Shown here one piece after another: positions 1 to 11,024 of a stretch of DNA of 22,938 bases. The first letter of the stretch is position 1. The number at the start of each line of letters is the position of its first letter. The translations under genes were made by a program, and so were the position numbers. Origin of the DNA: Theodoxus fluviatilis (lineage: Eukaryota > Mollusca > Gastropoda > Cycloneritida > Neritidae). The notes below the pieces were generated by a model. The model searched no databases, was not told the DNA's origin, and worked only from the letters and a program-made list of their open reading frames with translations. The DNA is taken from contig JAWQFJ010016586.1 of assembly GCA_034096865.1 (NCBI GenBank), positions 27,501 to 50,438 of the forward strand. The letters are read 5' to 3'.

Positions 1-24
1 AAGTCTTCATTTCTTTCCTTGCAG

Positions 25-219
25 GTGATGAAGAGTCAGAGTCTTAGTTCTGTATCCAAGGACTCCAACGAGAACGAGGCTGACCGGATGAAGTCCAAAG
101 GCCGGAAGGAAGTGAGCTTCTCATTGGACGAGTCCGGTGATCACGTCACGTCCAATCATGGAACAGAGAATGGTCACGTGACCAACTTTCAGACCTCCCT
201 CCAGTCCCACGCAGAAATG
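25..219 (+). CDS. Internal coding exon, protocadherin-like cytoplasmic tail
   Basis: Seen: a pyrimidine-rich tract ending in CAG at 22-24 and a strong donor ATG|GTGAGT at 219/220 bound an open 195-nt exon of 65 codons, phase 0 to 0. The peptide is hydrophilic, rich in Ser, Asn, Glu and Lys, with no hydrophobic segment, as expected of a cytoplasmic tail. Residues 27-34 read RKEVSFSL; Lys28-Glu-Val30-Ser-Phe32 fits the RVxF pattern for protein phosphatase 1 docking. Known: vertebrate delta-1 protocadherins (PCDH1, 7, 9, 11) carry a tail motif, CM3, with core RRVTF that binds PP1 alpha. The match of core plus following Ser-Leu-acidic residues is my main reason for the family call. The ATG at 28 is not a start: the reading frame begins upstream of the window. 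Another adhesion receptor with an RVxF motif remains possible. Confidence 0.7.
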
Positions 220-1540
220 GTGAGTGTAGTCGACATGTTCATGGCCTTGAAATGAAAGATGAAAAAGAAGGTGGAACGGAATGACTTAATTTGTCTGTGA
301 CCCTGTCACTGAGAAATGGCTGATTCTGCATTCTTGGAATGAACGGCGCTTTTTCATGTAAAGGGAGCTCGTACGATAGCTATGATTGGTAATAAAAATG
401 GGAACTGAAAGTTGTTTATGAAGAGAGTATGGAGGACAAGATTATTATTACAATGATCATTGATTAGGTTCGATTTGTTTTTAGGCTATTAGATGCCATT
501 ACGGAGTGAAAACGGAAAGTAGAGGTTTCTTTCCAACGATGCTTGCCGAGGAGATAAAGTAAGAAATAACTTTTGTTTAATGATGTACATTAATGGTTTC
601 GTTTTTCTTATGAAAGGATACCGTTAGTCCGTAATATTTTTCCTAAAATGTATTAAAAGAAGAAATCTAACAAATTCGTATCTACTTAGGAATCTGCTGA
701 GGCTGAATTTCCCCATCTATCCTTTAACTCATCCGGGTAGTTCCCAGTGCCCCCTATACTTGTGCCAAGTCTGTTGTGGTCAAAACAATGCTGGAAGATA
801 ACACTTCTAGGGTTCAGAGGTCAATCTCGGGGCTCGGAGACGATAGAGTTCCACTTGTTTTCCCAATAGACCTTCTGTTGAGTCTTTGGGTTCTCTCCCC
901 TTGGGACCACCCATGGTCAGAGTTGTCTCCTCTTCCTTCCTGCCTTCATTAAGTTTGTTTTTGTTTCTGGCCTTCCACCTTCCTTTGGGAATCCACCCCA
1001 AGTGTTTTAGCTCTGTTTTCGATAAGCATGCCTACAGGGTTTCCCTGGGACTTTCCGTGCTGCTAGACCAATTATGCAAAACAGATTGACTCCTGATAAT
1101 AGGACGGTGCCCGCTGGGAGGCTCAGAGACGACGCATAGAAGGGCAGTTGAAGTAAAGCGGGGGAGAAGAATCCCAGTCGCCGCAAACGACATCCGAGTA
1201 ACTGCTGCTTGCTTGAAGCTAGTCAAAACAACGTCAGCAAGTTGGAGAGAGTGGTTAAAGGGGCTCCAGTGAAAACCTTGTTTTGTCACTTTTAGCTTAA
1301 CTTTACAGTTATCAGATTGTGTTTTTTTTTACCCCTTTAACCAAACTTGCAATATTAGAGATGTTTGCTGATCAAACGTTTCTGCCTTCATTACACACTC
1401 GTCTGCAGTCATCCGTGCTAAGTCGAGCATTGTTTCCAGGAACCAACGGGTGGTCTGGTTCTGACCAATGCTTCACTGCTCGGGGACTCGGGGGGTCATG
1501 TGTCCCCCGTTCCCCCCAACGCGTCAACCTCCTCCCGCCA

Positions 1541-1571
1541 CTGGTCAGCTGACCAGGTCAGTTGAACTGAC
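1541..1571. repeat. Two abutting palindromes
   Basis: Positions 1541-1556 (CTGGTCAGCTGACCAG) form a perfect 16-bp palindrome centred on CAGCTG. It abuts GTCAGTTGAACTGAC at 1557-1571, a second perfect palindrome around one central base. The halves of both include GTCAG/CTGAC, so it may be a dimeric protein-binding site or a mutation-prone cruciform. No function is shown. Confidence 0.6.
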
Positions 1572-2093
1572 GATGGTCTTGATCATTGTAAAGAGCGTAT
1601 GTTGCTCATTGAAGCATGTTCAGTGAATGTGAATTGTCAGTAAAACAATCCGTCTCATGGGTGTTCGAGGCAGAGAAAACTCTACAAACTGGGTGTTTCT
1701 GCATGTATTGTTCACTAACTAAACATAATTTGCAATAGACCCTCAACCGTCTAGCTTCGTTGTCTCGTATTTGTAGGTTTGAAAGTAATTTGAAATATAG
1801 AGGTACCCAATGAAATTAATTGCATTCTTTTTGGATGTCTTTTCCTGTGGTTGCAAATTCGCATTTTTCTGCGAATTACTACTTAATGGAGCACAACATA
1901 TTTTGTAAAGCGAGTCTGGGAAAGAGTGATCATCACTCAAAATTGGCCTCACTATTAAATTTTCACGTAGCGTCTCAAATTTCTGCTCGTCTTTATCTGA
2001 GAACCGAGTCCAATTTTTTAAAATAGTTTGGTCACAGAATCACTTCTGTCTGTAAACAGACGTCTTCGTCTGTGGTTCTGGAGACGTCTTCTG

Positions 2094-2214
2094 AGGAGCA
2101 CGCCTTAATACCCTCCCAATAGTCTATAGGTCACCACATCCTTCCAAAGTGCTTTCATTTGAAACCACTCGAAGGTTGAATAGGCACTTAAGTCGAACCA
2201 AGAGGCGTGCTCCT
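2094..2214. repeat. 12-bp inverted repeat, about 120-bp span
   Basis: AGGAGCACGCCT at 2094-2105 is repeated in perfect inverted orientation as AGGCGTGCTCCT at 2203-2214, with 97 bp between. It could be a tiny MITE, but I see no matching direct repeats outside the arms and no further homology inside them. Confidence 0.4.
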
Positions 2215-3287
2215 TCGAGGATAGCTTTGCTTGTGACTGCTTGTCGTTGCCGCTCATAAACACCACGCAGATGGTAATATGGGTATTGACCACGATTGGA
2301 GGCCCTTAGACATCGAGAAAAACCTTTTTCCTTGAGAATAATCTTTTCGCTGAAGCCACATGCGTGTGGCACCGAAGTTCCTTTATGTTCTGTCAGCTTT
2401 GGTGCTTGAGGTTGATATGTGTTGTTCGTCATGGTGATTGTTCAGCGCATGGCGTTGCTTGACAATTACGCGTGTATTGGGAACGTCTGTTGCCTTGCAT
2501 GATCCACATATTCGACAACAGGGGATGCAGAAACTTATCTACTGCATATGTAGACTTGTGTTTGCTGGCGCGATTTCTGTTGTAGGTTATTGTATTCAAA
2601 GTTTTACTTTAAGATTCAAACAGCGTGCACAGTATCTTAGCTCAGGTTCTTTGGACACCAAAGCAAAGTTTATGTGTCGGTGTTGTGTTTTAAAATATTG
2701 TCGCATTTTATATGTGGTCGTGTTCCTTGTAGCATACATCTTTATGATTTCCTGGCATGTTAAGAAAATATCATGTAAATAGTATAAGTTGACCAGTCTC
2801 CAATTAGTAAAATACCAAAGTATCTGCATAGTGTCACAAACTGTTTGAATACCAATCATTCTTAATCATTTGGCTGGGCAGTCGCGTGCGTTTTTTTTAT
2901 CGAGAACTTTTGAACACGACGCGCGAGGACTTTAAAATAGTCTATGATAATTGCATCTAATGACCTCTACATTTTAAATGTCGTATGTACTCTTTTAAAA
3001 TAAAAATTGTTCAACCCGGATTATAATATAGCCTGCATATATCTTGATGTTGACATTTTCCCATTGCATCCTTAAGTGAAACAAAGATCACACAGTTCAT
3101 TTGTGATGACAATGTTAATCACCGTCATTGATATGAAAATAATCACAAACACACTTTTTGTTGTTTCTGTGGTTGTCATTTTGATCACTCGAATGAGGGA
3201 TGTGAGAAGGAACTTCATGTGGCCGTCTTGTGTTTATTTTGTGCTGTTTCGCCCTGCTGAATATCGCTGTGTCTCCCTCTTTCTCAG

Positions 3288-3420
3288 GGCGGACTGGGGG
3301 AGGGGAGGAGGGCTGAGGACGCCATGAGCGAGACGTCAGGGGAAACGGGCACCAGTGACAGTGGACGAGGAAACAGTGAGGATGAAATCAACAGCAACAA
3401 GAGCGCCGTCCCGGAAACAG
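3288..3420 (+). CDS. Internal coding exon, Ser/Asp-rich tail segment
   Basis: Seen: acceptor CTCTTTCTCAG ends at 3287 and a donor ACAG|GTCGGT lies at 3420/3421, giving 133 nt, phase 0 in and phase 1 out, in frame with exon 25-219. The 44 residues start GGLGEGRRAEDAMSE and continue with TGTSDSGRGNSEDE, a Ser/Asp/Gly-rich acidic stretch typical of disordered cytoplasmic tails. Asp-Ser-Gly followed by a Ser four residues later is an extended form of the beta-TrCP phosphodegron pattern. The donor has C at intron position +3, which is not ideal. A weaker donor four bases on (CG|GTGTCA at 3424/3425) would change the exit phase to 2, which matters for the next exon. The ATG at 3324 is internal, not an initiator. 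Confidence 0.7.
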
Positions 3421-3491
3421 GTCGGTGTCATGACGTCACTTCCGCTTTGTCACAGAGAGCGAGATATAATATATACACACACACACACATG

Positions 3492-3570
<79 letters not shown>

Positions 3571-4024
3571 AAATCTTTTGACTCTTAAGTTTGAAGACGC
3601 AAGGCTTAGCAGGTGTTACTGTTGCGACACTCCGTACAAATGCATTACTTCAGGCGCTGTATGCGCAGTGTTTGATGTGTGATTGATTATGACTATCCAA
3701 AAAGGTTACTATCAATTAAAAAGCACTTAAGTGTCGCGCAGGGAAAACACTGAAGCCGGGTTTCCTTTGAAGTTGACTTGGGTTGAGTACAGTGGGGCAA
3801 AGGCCCCTTTATAAACGGAGTTCAGGAGAACAGAATCCAGGACAGAGAGAGGCAGGCACATCACGCGTCGTATGCTGTCATAGCTGTATTCTCTTACCCA
3901 CTCATTGCGGCCATCAGGTTTGAATGCGTTTTTGCAGTGCCCGATGTTTTTGAAAACAAACCTATTCATACTTCCATAACCAGACCTTCCGTCTCCTTCA
4001 TTCCCTCTCTCTGTTCCCCCACAG
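3421..4024 (+). other. Intron with GA microsatellite
   Basis: This runs from donor GTCGGT at 3421 to the acceptor CCCCCACAG ending at 4024, which has a good polypyrimidine tract (about 3985-4020). Apart from the CA and GA microsatellites near its 5' end I see nothing else in it. Confidence 0.55.
3476..3567. repeat. (CA)n then (GA)n microsatellite
   Basis: A short CA run (about 3476-3489) is followed by an almost pure GA run from 3495 to 3567, about 36 repeats. It lies 75 bp inside the intron, close to the non-ideal donor at 3421, so its length could influence splicing. Open frames through it are Glu-Arg dipeptide artefacts. Confidence 0.95.
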
Positions 4025-4167
4025 AAGTGCCACCACTGATTCCCATTCCTCTCTATCTCTCTATGACCCGCAAACCACTCAACGCCACGATTTCACTAGC
4101 GACAGCGCACCCGAAGTCTCTGCGTTGCCGGGTGTCAGGTACACGAGCTACCCGGGGTGCGGAGCAG
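4025..4167 (+). CDS. Coding exon with ambiguous frame (tail segment)
   Basis: Acceptor CCCCCACAG|AAG at 4024/4025 is strong. Two readings are open. Reading A gives a Ser/Thr/Asp-rich peptide (SATTDSHSSLSLYDPQ, then HDFTSDSAPEVSALPGVRY), the composition expected of this tail. It exits through donor GAGCAG|GTAGTT at 4167 in phase 1, which matches the last exon, but it enters in phase 2 and so needs the weak donor at 3424. Reading B enters in phase 1 from the better donor at 3420, begins EVPPLIPIPLYL, and exits at TCAG|GTACAC (4138) in phase 1, making a 114-nt skippable cassette. I favour A on composition but splice strength favours B, and either or both may be used. If spliced out entirely, exons 3288-3420 and 11025-11650 still join in frame. 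Confidence 0.5.
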
Positions 4168-5549
4168 GTAGTTGTCACCGCCGACACCCGACTGTCGGTC
4201 AGACCCGTGGACTCTGTAGGTGTCCAAAAAGACAAACAGAGCGCTTGTAGGCCATTACAGAGAGCCCTGGGAGCGCCGTAGGGGGTAGAGGTGTAGTTCC
4301 CCTGTAACCCTGCATTTACTAGTTTCCCGCCGTCGTCTATGACTCCCACTGGCTTTCTGTGACTGACCGTGTTCCTCTGCTTATCTCAGCTTTTGATTTC
4401 CTGACGCCATGGACGCCATTGCATTTGTGTGTTCAGTGCTTTTCGTTGATTTCCTGCTTTGAGGGATATGTTTGTTTGTTTGTTTTTACTTTTTGGTGGT
4501 CTTATCGGTAATATTTTCAACTTCTGGCGCACATGCCAAAGCTGACGCTTGGAAACGTCTGCTTGACCTATTGCCTGCAATTGATCCCGAATTAAAAAAA
4601 AAATTATAATTTGGTTCATCTGGCTATTATTCGCTGTAAAATCATGCCGAGACATCCATAGGCACGTATTTTTCAAAAAAATTGCAAGTTATTTCATTGT
4701 GCCATTTGCATTTACGTACGAAATTCGACAAACCCAGAAGAGTACATCAAGTAGGTTCACGCTGCCCGGATTCTAAAGTGTTTTTTGGTCCCCCTTTTGT
4801 GTTTTGTTGGCCTTTGAGACTCTTCTTTTCTGTTTTTTCTCCCTCTGCTTCCTTTTTTGGTTGTTCTGCCATGTTCCCCCTCCATTTTGCATGCCTCCCA
4901 TCTTCGTATCGCCACGCTGTCCTCTTCCTATTACAGAACGTTGTCTTGCAGACCTGTGGTCATTCGGGGAATATTATCGAACTCCGGAATGCGAAGAACG
5001 AGTTATGTACTTAGTGGAAGGTGTCGGTTGCTTGGCGATGCGATGCAGTGCAAAGAATACAAGTTCCATTGTTTTCACGCTAGCCTTTTTAGCATGTAAT
5101 GGAGGATATATTAAGAATGGAGCAGGAGTTTAAAAACGCTTGTGAAAGTTTCAAAACTGGAGGAGGAGATAAAGGAGGAAGAAGAGAAGCTGCAATTGCA
5201 GTGTTTGTACTTTGTAGCTGTAAGAGCGACAGAGAGTGAAGCCGCAACTTCGCTGGCGGCAATAGCAGCAATGATACTTGCACACAAGGACGAGAAAGAG
5301 CCATATATCAAACATTCATCTGCAGAAACGCGAGAAACAGCGAATGTTTGTGGAACCAGGAGCAACACGTCCAGGATAATGTAAAGTAACTATACAGTTA
5401 AAAGAAGCAGAATTATCAGCAGGGCCAGCAGGGACACCTCCTTTAAAGGGGAGGAGGAATACGTAACAGATTAGTAACAGAAACAGCAGAAGCATGGCAT
5501 CTGTCTCGGGCACCAGCAGCAAACAATGGCAGTCGTAAGAAAAGTTATA

Positions 5550-5735
5550 GAATATCATCAATAGAAGCAGGAACAAGGACACTCATAAGAAAAAGTATGG
5601 AATTATCATCAACAGAAGCAGGAACAAGGACACTCATAAGAAAAAGTATGGAATTATCATCAACAGAAGCGGGAACAAGGGCACTCGTAAGAAAAAGTAT
5701 AGAATTATCATCAACGGAAGCAGCAACAATCGTTG
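5550..5735. repeat. 51-bp minisatellite, about 3.5-4 copies
   Basis: Copies start at 5550 (50 bp, one base short), 5600, 5651 and 5702 (partial, diverging after about 30 bp). Because 51 is a multiple of three, both strands stay open: plus encodes repeats of MELSSTEAGTRTLIRKS, minus a Val-Asp-Asp-Asn-containing repeat. The plus frame continues unbroken to a stop at 5849-5851 with a Cys-containing, non-repetitive C-terminus. I do not recognise the peptide. No acceptable start or splice sites frame it, so I treat it as a repeat rather than a gene. Confidence 0.8.
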
Positions 5736-8700
5736 CCAAATATAAGGAGTTGGGGTTGAGACCGCAAATCCCTGACCTCTGTCGAGTGAGCGGTTTTTGC
5801 TCCAAGTGCCAAGTCACACAAAGCCGAGGCTCTCTCAGCTCGTGGCTTTAACGCCTCCAAGCCCAGACTCAACATCCTCTTTCCCATCCCCAACTGCCGT
5901 TCCCTCTCCCTTGTTTCGCTGTGTCCCACAAGACGTTGCAAGATACTTGTAGTAGGCTGAAAGAAAAATTCCGTATTGTTGCCACGGTATCTGTATCAGT
6001 CGTTAATGGACTGGTTTGTTATACTAGCGTGCCTGGCGCATGAAAAATTGCGAGAAGATTAAATTTATTTGTATGATGAATTACAGAATATAAATATTTC
6101 AAGTCTTGAAGCCTGTTAAAGCCTAAACTAGGAAGAAATAGATTTGCTCTGTGGACAAGTTTATCTGCGGCAAATTATTTCTAAATATTGCTTTTTCGTT
6201 GTCGACAAACGTTACATGAATTAGGTCTAAACTCCAAGAAAACCCATTAGGTGCTATCGCCAGGGTTTGATTCGAACACCCAAAAGGCACTATGTCATCT
6301 ATGTAGAGGGTCACACGTGAAAGCCACTTGTTACCCACACGTTTATCAGTGGAGTCGTTGCCCGACCGCGAGGTCGCAAATAGTCTTTGCAGTGCAGCCT
6401 GGATTATGCCCAAACACCGAAACAAGAGCAGGATAAAAGCGTTCTCAAGTCATGCTTGGCAATGGGGGTCTGGATTTCTGTGTAGAGTGCTTCCCCCCCC
6501 AAAAAAAGGACAGAGCTCGAGGTTATGTGACTAGCAACATTAATCTTCTGTGCTCGTGGGCCTCTTAACAGTTTTTCCTTGTAGCTAAGTGATCAGAGTA
6601 TTTGAATGACTCGGTCTCTCCCTCAAGAGTCGGTTGTGTTGCCTTTGTGTGCTATGTGATCTGCATTGCTTTGGTTAGGCGCATTTCACCCTACCCCCAC
6701 CTCCCGCCTACCCTTTTTTTCAGAACCCAACTACCCCCACCTGAAATCCCTTCCCTTTTTACACTTCCTCTGTCTATTTTAATCTTTCTCATCTTCTCCC
6801 ATCCTTTTTGCTATCCGTCGTGATTTTCGACAGCTTTTTGCTTTAGTGCTTTTTGAAGGTAGAAACGTTTATAAAAGGGTCGGATTTTTGTCTTTTAGAA
6901 CTGTCATCCCTTCGAACTGCAAACTACTGCGATATTTACTATTTGGAAGTAAAGTCGTCATGGACAATTAAGATTCCAGGTTCAAACACACACACACTGC
7001 ACATAGAAGGACGCCGAACGGTTCAACACTTTTCTCAGGCAATACTTCTGTCAATATTAACCGAGTGGACGCTACTGATAAACTAACAATGCACTCTAGC
7101 ACGTTTTGAAGTAATTAAATTAACCCTTAAGGAGACTGCACTTCGAACTTAGCTTTGGGATCTGAATGTATTGGAGGGACGACTGCACACTCAACTGTGC
7201 ACAGTATTGGAATGAAAAGAGCTCAACACATCATCACTTACACGCAGATCAGACGTTGTGCACACCGCGAATAGTGAGATCGCATGCAAGCGGCAGCTGC
7301 ACTTTTTTTTTAGGAGTGCAGACGCACGTTGGTTTACTTCCCTGGCACGGGCTCCAGAAATCTTTGGTTGTCAGGAAACCAACGTAGAGGGGAGGACGTT
7401 GGGATTGTCTCTAAATCGCCAAGACAGCGTATTGGCGCAGATAACAGGGCGCAGCTAACACCACGCTTTAGCAGGTCACAAATTCAACTCCAATGCAAAC
7501 GGTGCTGTTTCCTCGCCAAGTAATGAGAGCATTAGACTTGTGATAGATCACGAAGGCCTTGCCCGATCTTCCGGAGAGCTGACGGGTTTTGAAAGAGGGC
7601 GTGTCATATCGGATTTTCGGAGGTTTAAGCAGATCTGACTTGTGTGGATTGCTAGCATTCCTGATTTCAGCGCTAGCTATATATTCGTTTTGTGTAATGA
7701 AACGTACGCTTGCGTGTACTCGCTTAAGTCATGATAGATTTGTTATGTCTCACACATAGAGCTTCGCCAGGCAATGAATGTTGGAATCCTCCCCACCCTC
7801 CTGAATGATTTTTATTCACACCATTACAAGTAAAACGCAGAATCTTGCATCTATTTTTTTTTTATCAGTGTTAACAAGACTATCGTAAATGATGATTCGT
7901 TCAGATGTAACATTTCTTGTGGAAATACATTCTGGAGAGGGATTACTTACAACTATCAAAGGATACTGCCCATTCCCCCAGCTTCCGTTCAGTAGCAGTG
8001 GCGAGGTTTAGATGCCTCGCGTTACACATTCGTGTTACAGAGAGGTGTGCAGTATTTGCATGGTTCACGTTCCTACCTTGCTTTCTGTGACAGCGACAAA
8101 CAGGCTAGGCTCGGGCAGTGACAAAAAGCCTACTGTGATCAAACAGTGGTACGTGTAGAGTGACCCCCGGTGCAGGGGTTCGGTAAGTGGTTGTCGCCCT
8201 AGGTTGACCCATGCGTGTGTGCTTCCGGCTGTGTAGATTTGCCCAGGAAAAAGGTTCTTCCGCTCGGACTAGAGAACAAATTTGCCATGGACCTTACCGA
8301 GTGTACTTTGAACGGATTTAAAACAGGAAGAAATAAAATTATATTGCAACGACGCATCTGCAATCCTGTTTTTAAGCGTGATGATTTTCATTGAATATAA
8401 ACTGAGAAATAGCTGGAAACATCAAGCAGTGGAGCAGCAGAGTGCTGGTCATACTGTAGCAAATGTCTGACATGCACTTTTTACATGCGAGACATGGGTG
8501 TTTGTTCGGGTGTCTGGCGGTGGTTCACCCCTCCCTCCGACCACAAGCACGCCTGTAACTACAGTTTTGACTTTCGAATCTTTTAAGAAACGTTGAAAGA
8601 AATGATGCGATAATAAACACAGTGAAATGCGTAGTTGTTTTGGAAGAAAGAATAAGGTTGATGCCGAGTGGAAGAACCTCCATTATTTGCAATTGTTTGC

Positions 8701-8914
8701 GCTACTCGCGTGTTGCCGTCTCTCCTACATCAACCATTTACAGTGAGCTTTTTGACTAACAGAGTCAGGGTTCCTGTTACGAGACGAGTTGTGCCTGATG
8801 GAACTTTGTCTAATAACGAGAACAGCTCAGTTCTTTTTGTCACGATTTTATCTGACAAACTTTGCAGCGGGGACCTCTAAACAGTCACTTGTAGAAACCC
8901 GAACTACGTAGGGA

Positions 8915-8938
8915 GGGGGGGGGGGGGGGGGGGGGGGG
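8915..8938. repeat. 24-base G homopolymer
   Basis: An uninterrupted run of 24 G follows GGGA at 8911-8914. Such runs can form G-quadruplex on the plus strand and are prone to length error in sequencing, so its true length is uncertain. Confidence 0.95.
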
Positions 8939-11024
8939 TTATTCTTGAGCTCGCCAATGCAATCGCGCTTTTCCCCAAGCTAATCAGCATCTTGGAGTTG
9001 AGACGCAGAGGAAACGTTGCATTGGGGGTGCAGTTTGTGTGCACTGTTCGGAGTCGGCCTCTCTGTCTGGCTCTCTGCCTGTCTTCTCCGCCTGTCTTCT
9101 CCTGTATCACTGCACAGTCATACTGCCAGTGCCCCAGGTCCTGTAGCACTCCTTGCCTTGAGCCTTCGTCATGGAGACGTCTGTACCCCTCAACCCCTCC
9201 GTCTACCCCCTCGTCTACCCCCTGGCCTTATTTGGTCAGATCCTCCGCCATTGGTCAACACGGCCCATTTCCTCAGGGCTCATTATGTCATTTGCCCACG
9301 CAATCGTACATCCCTCCTCAAATAGCGCCCAAATTGGCTCAGGCCCGCTTTTTTCACAGCCGGCCTGCCGCGCTGTTTGCTAATGGTTCTGCACTCCTTT
9401 GTTAGTAGGCCGCCATGTTTGATGAGCTTGGTGATGTCCTTTAGACAAGGTCGACGTACCTGTGCAATTTGGTTTCCTGCATCGAAGGAGTGGAGTTCTC
9501 TTTATAACTGGGCTCTGTTTGAAGATGTGCGTATGTTGGTGTTTCGGAGATAACACACAGGTCTGGGTTCCTACGTACTCAGTGACCCGTTTAGGGCAAA
9601 AAGAGTTGGAATTATGACTCATTAACAGCAGTTTGTTCTGGTCAAGTTGACATCATCTTGAACTGTAGCCCAATAGAGATGAGTTTTTTTCCCTTGAAGA
9701 ACAGGTGGGTGTAAAGAACTGGTGCTACAATGTACACACCCGATGGCTTTCGTTAGGTGGGGATATGTGATTTTCTTAATCATCGTTTGACGTCAACCTT
9801 GATTTGAGCAGATTCTTAGCACTCATTCGGCGTGGTTATGCTGTGATGATGAAACGTCTCACTGAGTCTGTCTGAAGAGGAACCAACAGTAACGCTTTTG
9901 GAGCCAGACTGGCCTGGAGACCTTTCTCAGTGGTAATGTCCGTGTCTTCAGCTTCAGTCGAGGTTTCTCTGTATTAAAATCGAAAAGATGATTGCACAAC
10001 TTGTAATACTATCGTCCAGTCAAGTGTCGTAGTGTACACATTGCTTCGGTTGCGTGACATTTCAGTGGAGAGAGTTAGTACTCTAACAGTATGGTGTTCT
10101 GCGTGTGTTGTGCATGGAAGAAATGCAGTATCGCTGACGCTGTCTGCGATGAACACGTATTTCCTCGCTATCAATTCCAGACAGAATTTCACAGCTATTT
10201 TATTTTCGCTTTCTCTTAGTGCTGTTACTCAAATGAAAATAGTTGTGCTGTGAGTTGTAAAACTTACGTTTTGGGTTGTTTATTTCTTATAATGCCCTTT
10301 CTTTTTGCGTATATTCACGTTGAATAACACTGTTTGGCGTTAGTAAACAGAAACACCCATAGTAGAAGGTCGCTTGTCTGCTTAACCTCTTGATTCATAT
10401 TGATTATGATTCATCTTGAAATGTAAAGCGCTCATAGTTTAGCTTGTTGTTTCATTGTGTCCTTATTGGAAATACGAAAAAAATGAACCTAAGTAAATTA
10501 AGTACCAGTACATTTACTGGCTTGAGAGACATTCTAAATTTACGCTGTATACAAAGTCTCCTTCGGTGCTCCCCCACGTGCTATGATGGTGTCTTTGACT
10601 AACGTCTCAGATGTCGTATGCAGTTTTGTTTGCGTCTTCGCGATTCTTAGCTGTTACTCAACTGCATTCTAAAAACGTACGTTCTCTTTGCACAGCTATA
10701 TAATTTCTTCTGTTACATACATTTTTTTCTTTTTATGTATTAATTTTCTGTGAGCTATACAGTCGATGCCCATTGTGCTTAGTTGTACAAAATCCCTTTT
10801 TAAACAATTTTATATCTTATTTGTATTTTTTGCCAGCTACGAGATTCAGTGTTCTTCTCTGAATCATAGAAGAGCTTTGAAGTACTTCCTCCATCACCAT
10901 TCCCCCTTTCCCCTTCTCACTCCCTTTTTACATCTTCCCCCAAACCCGATCGTCCTTCACTCTCCACCCCACCTCCACCCCCTATCCAACACATATTCCT
11001 TATATTTGTTTCATCTGTTTCCAG

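Larger units (their letters stand above)
220..3287 (+). other. Intron between the first two tail exons
   Basis: This is bounded by donor GTGAGT at 220 and acceptor TTTCTCAG ending at 3287; both flanking exons are phase 0 here, so the splice keeps frame. The sequence is AT-rich single-copy-looking DNA with many stops in all frames. It contains two adjacent palindromes at 1541-1571 and a 12-bp inverted repeat at 2094-2105/2203-2214. The longest open frames (for example 2438-2782) have no recognisable domain and look like chance. Confidence 0.65.
4168..11024 (+). other. Long last intron, about 6.9 kb
   Basis: This stretch joins the 4025 exon to the terminal exon. It ends in a long C/T-rich tract (about 10880-11020) and acceptor TTTCCAG at 11018-11024. 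It is mostly unremarkable AT-rich DNA. Within it I note the 51-bp minisatellite at 5550-5735 and a purine-rich block before it (about 5110-5400), a homopolymer G run at 8915-8938, and pyrimidine-rich patches (6690-6800, 9150-9230). No nested gene, tRNA or full transposon is supported. An upstream acceptor GCCAG at 10832-10836 also opens into the last exon's frame but would add a pyrimidine-tract-encoded His/Pro/Leu peptide, which I consider intronic. Confidence 0.5.

Noticed and set aside
2438..2782. 114-codon plus-strand open frame with hydrophobic stretches
   Set aside because: No ATG in good context, no splice support, no recognisable domain, and an overlapping open frame on the other strand; likely chance in AT-rich intron.
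4937..5013. Possible extra exon after TATTACAG or CTTGCAG acceptors
   Set aside because: Acceptors are reasonable, but the frames stop within about 70 bp and the peptide does not resemble the tail; no matching donor phase is compelling.
10766..11024. Upstream part of the open frame that contains the terminal exon
   Set aside because: It lies in the AT-rich and polypyrimidine end of the intron, before a good acceptor at 11024. The His/Pro/Leu peptide mirrors the pyrimidine tract.
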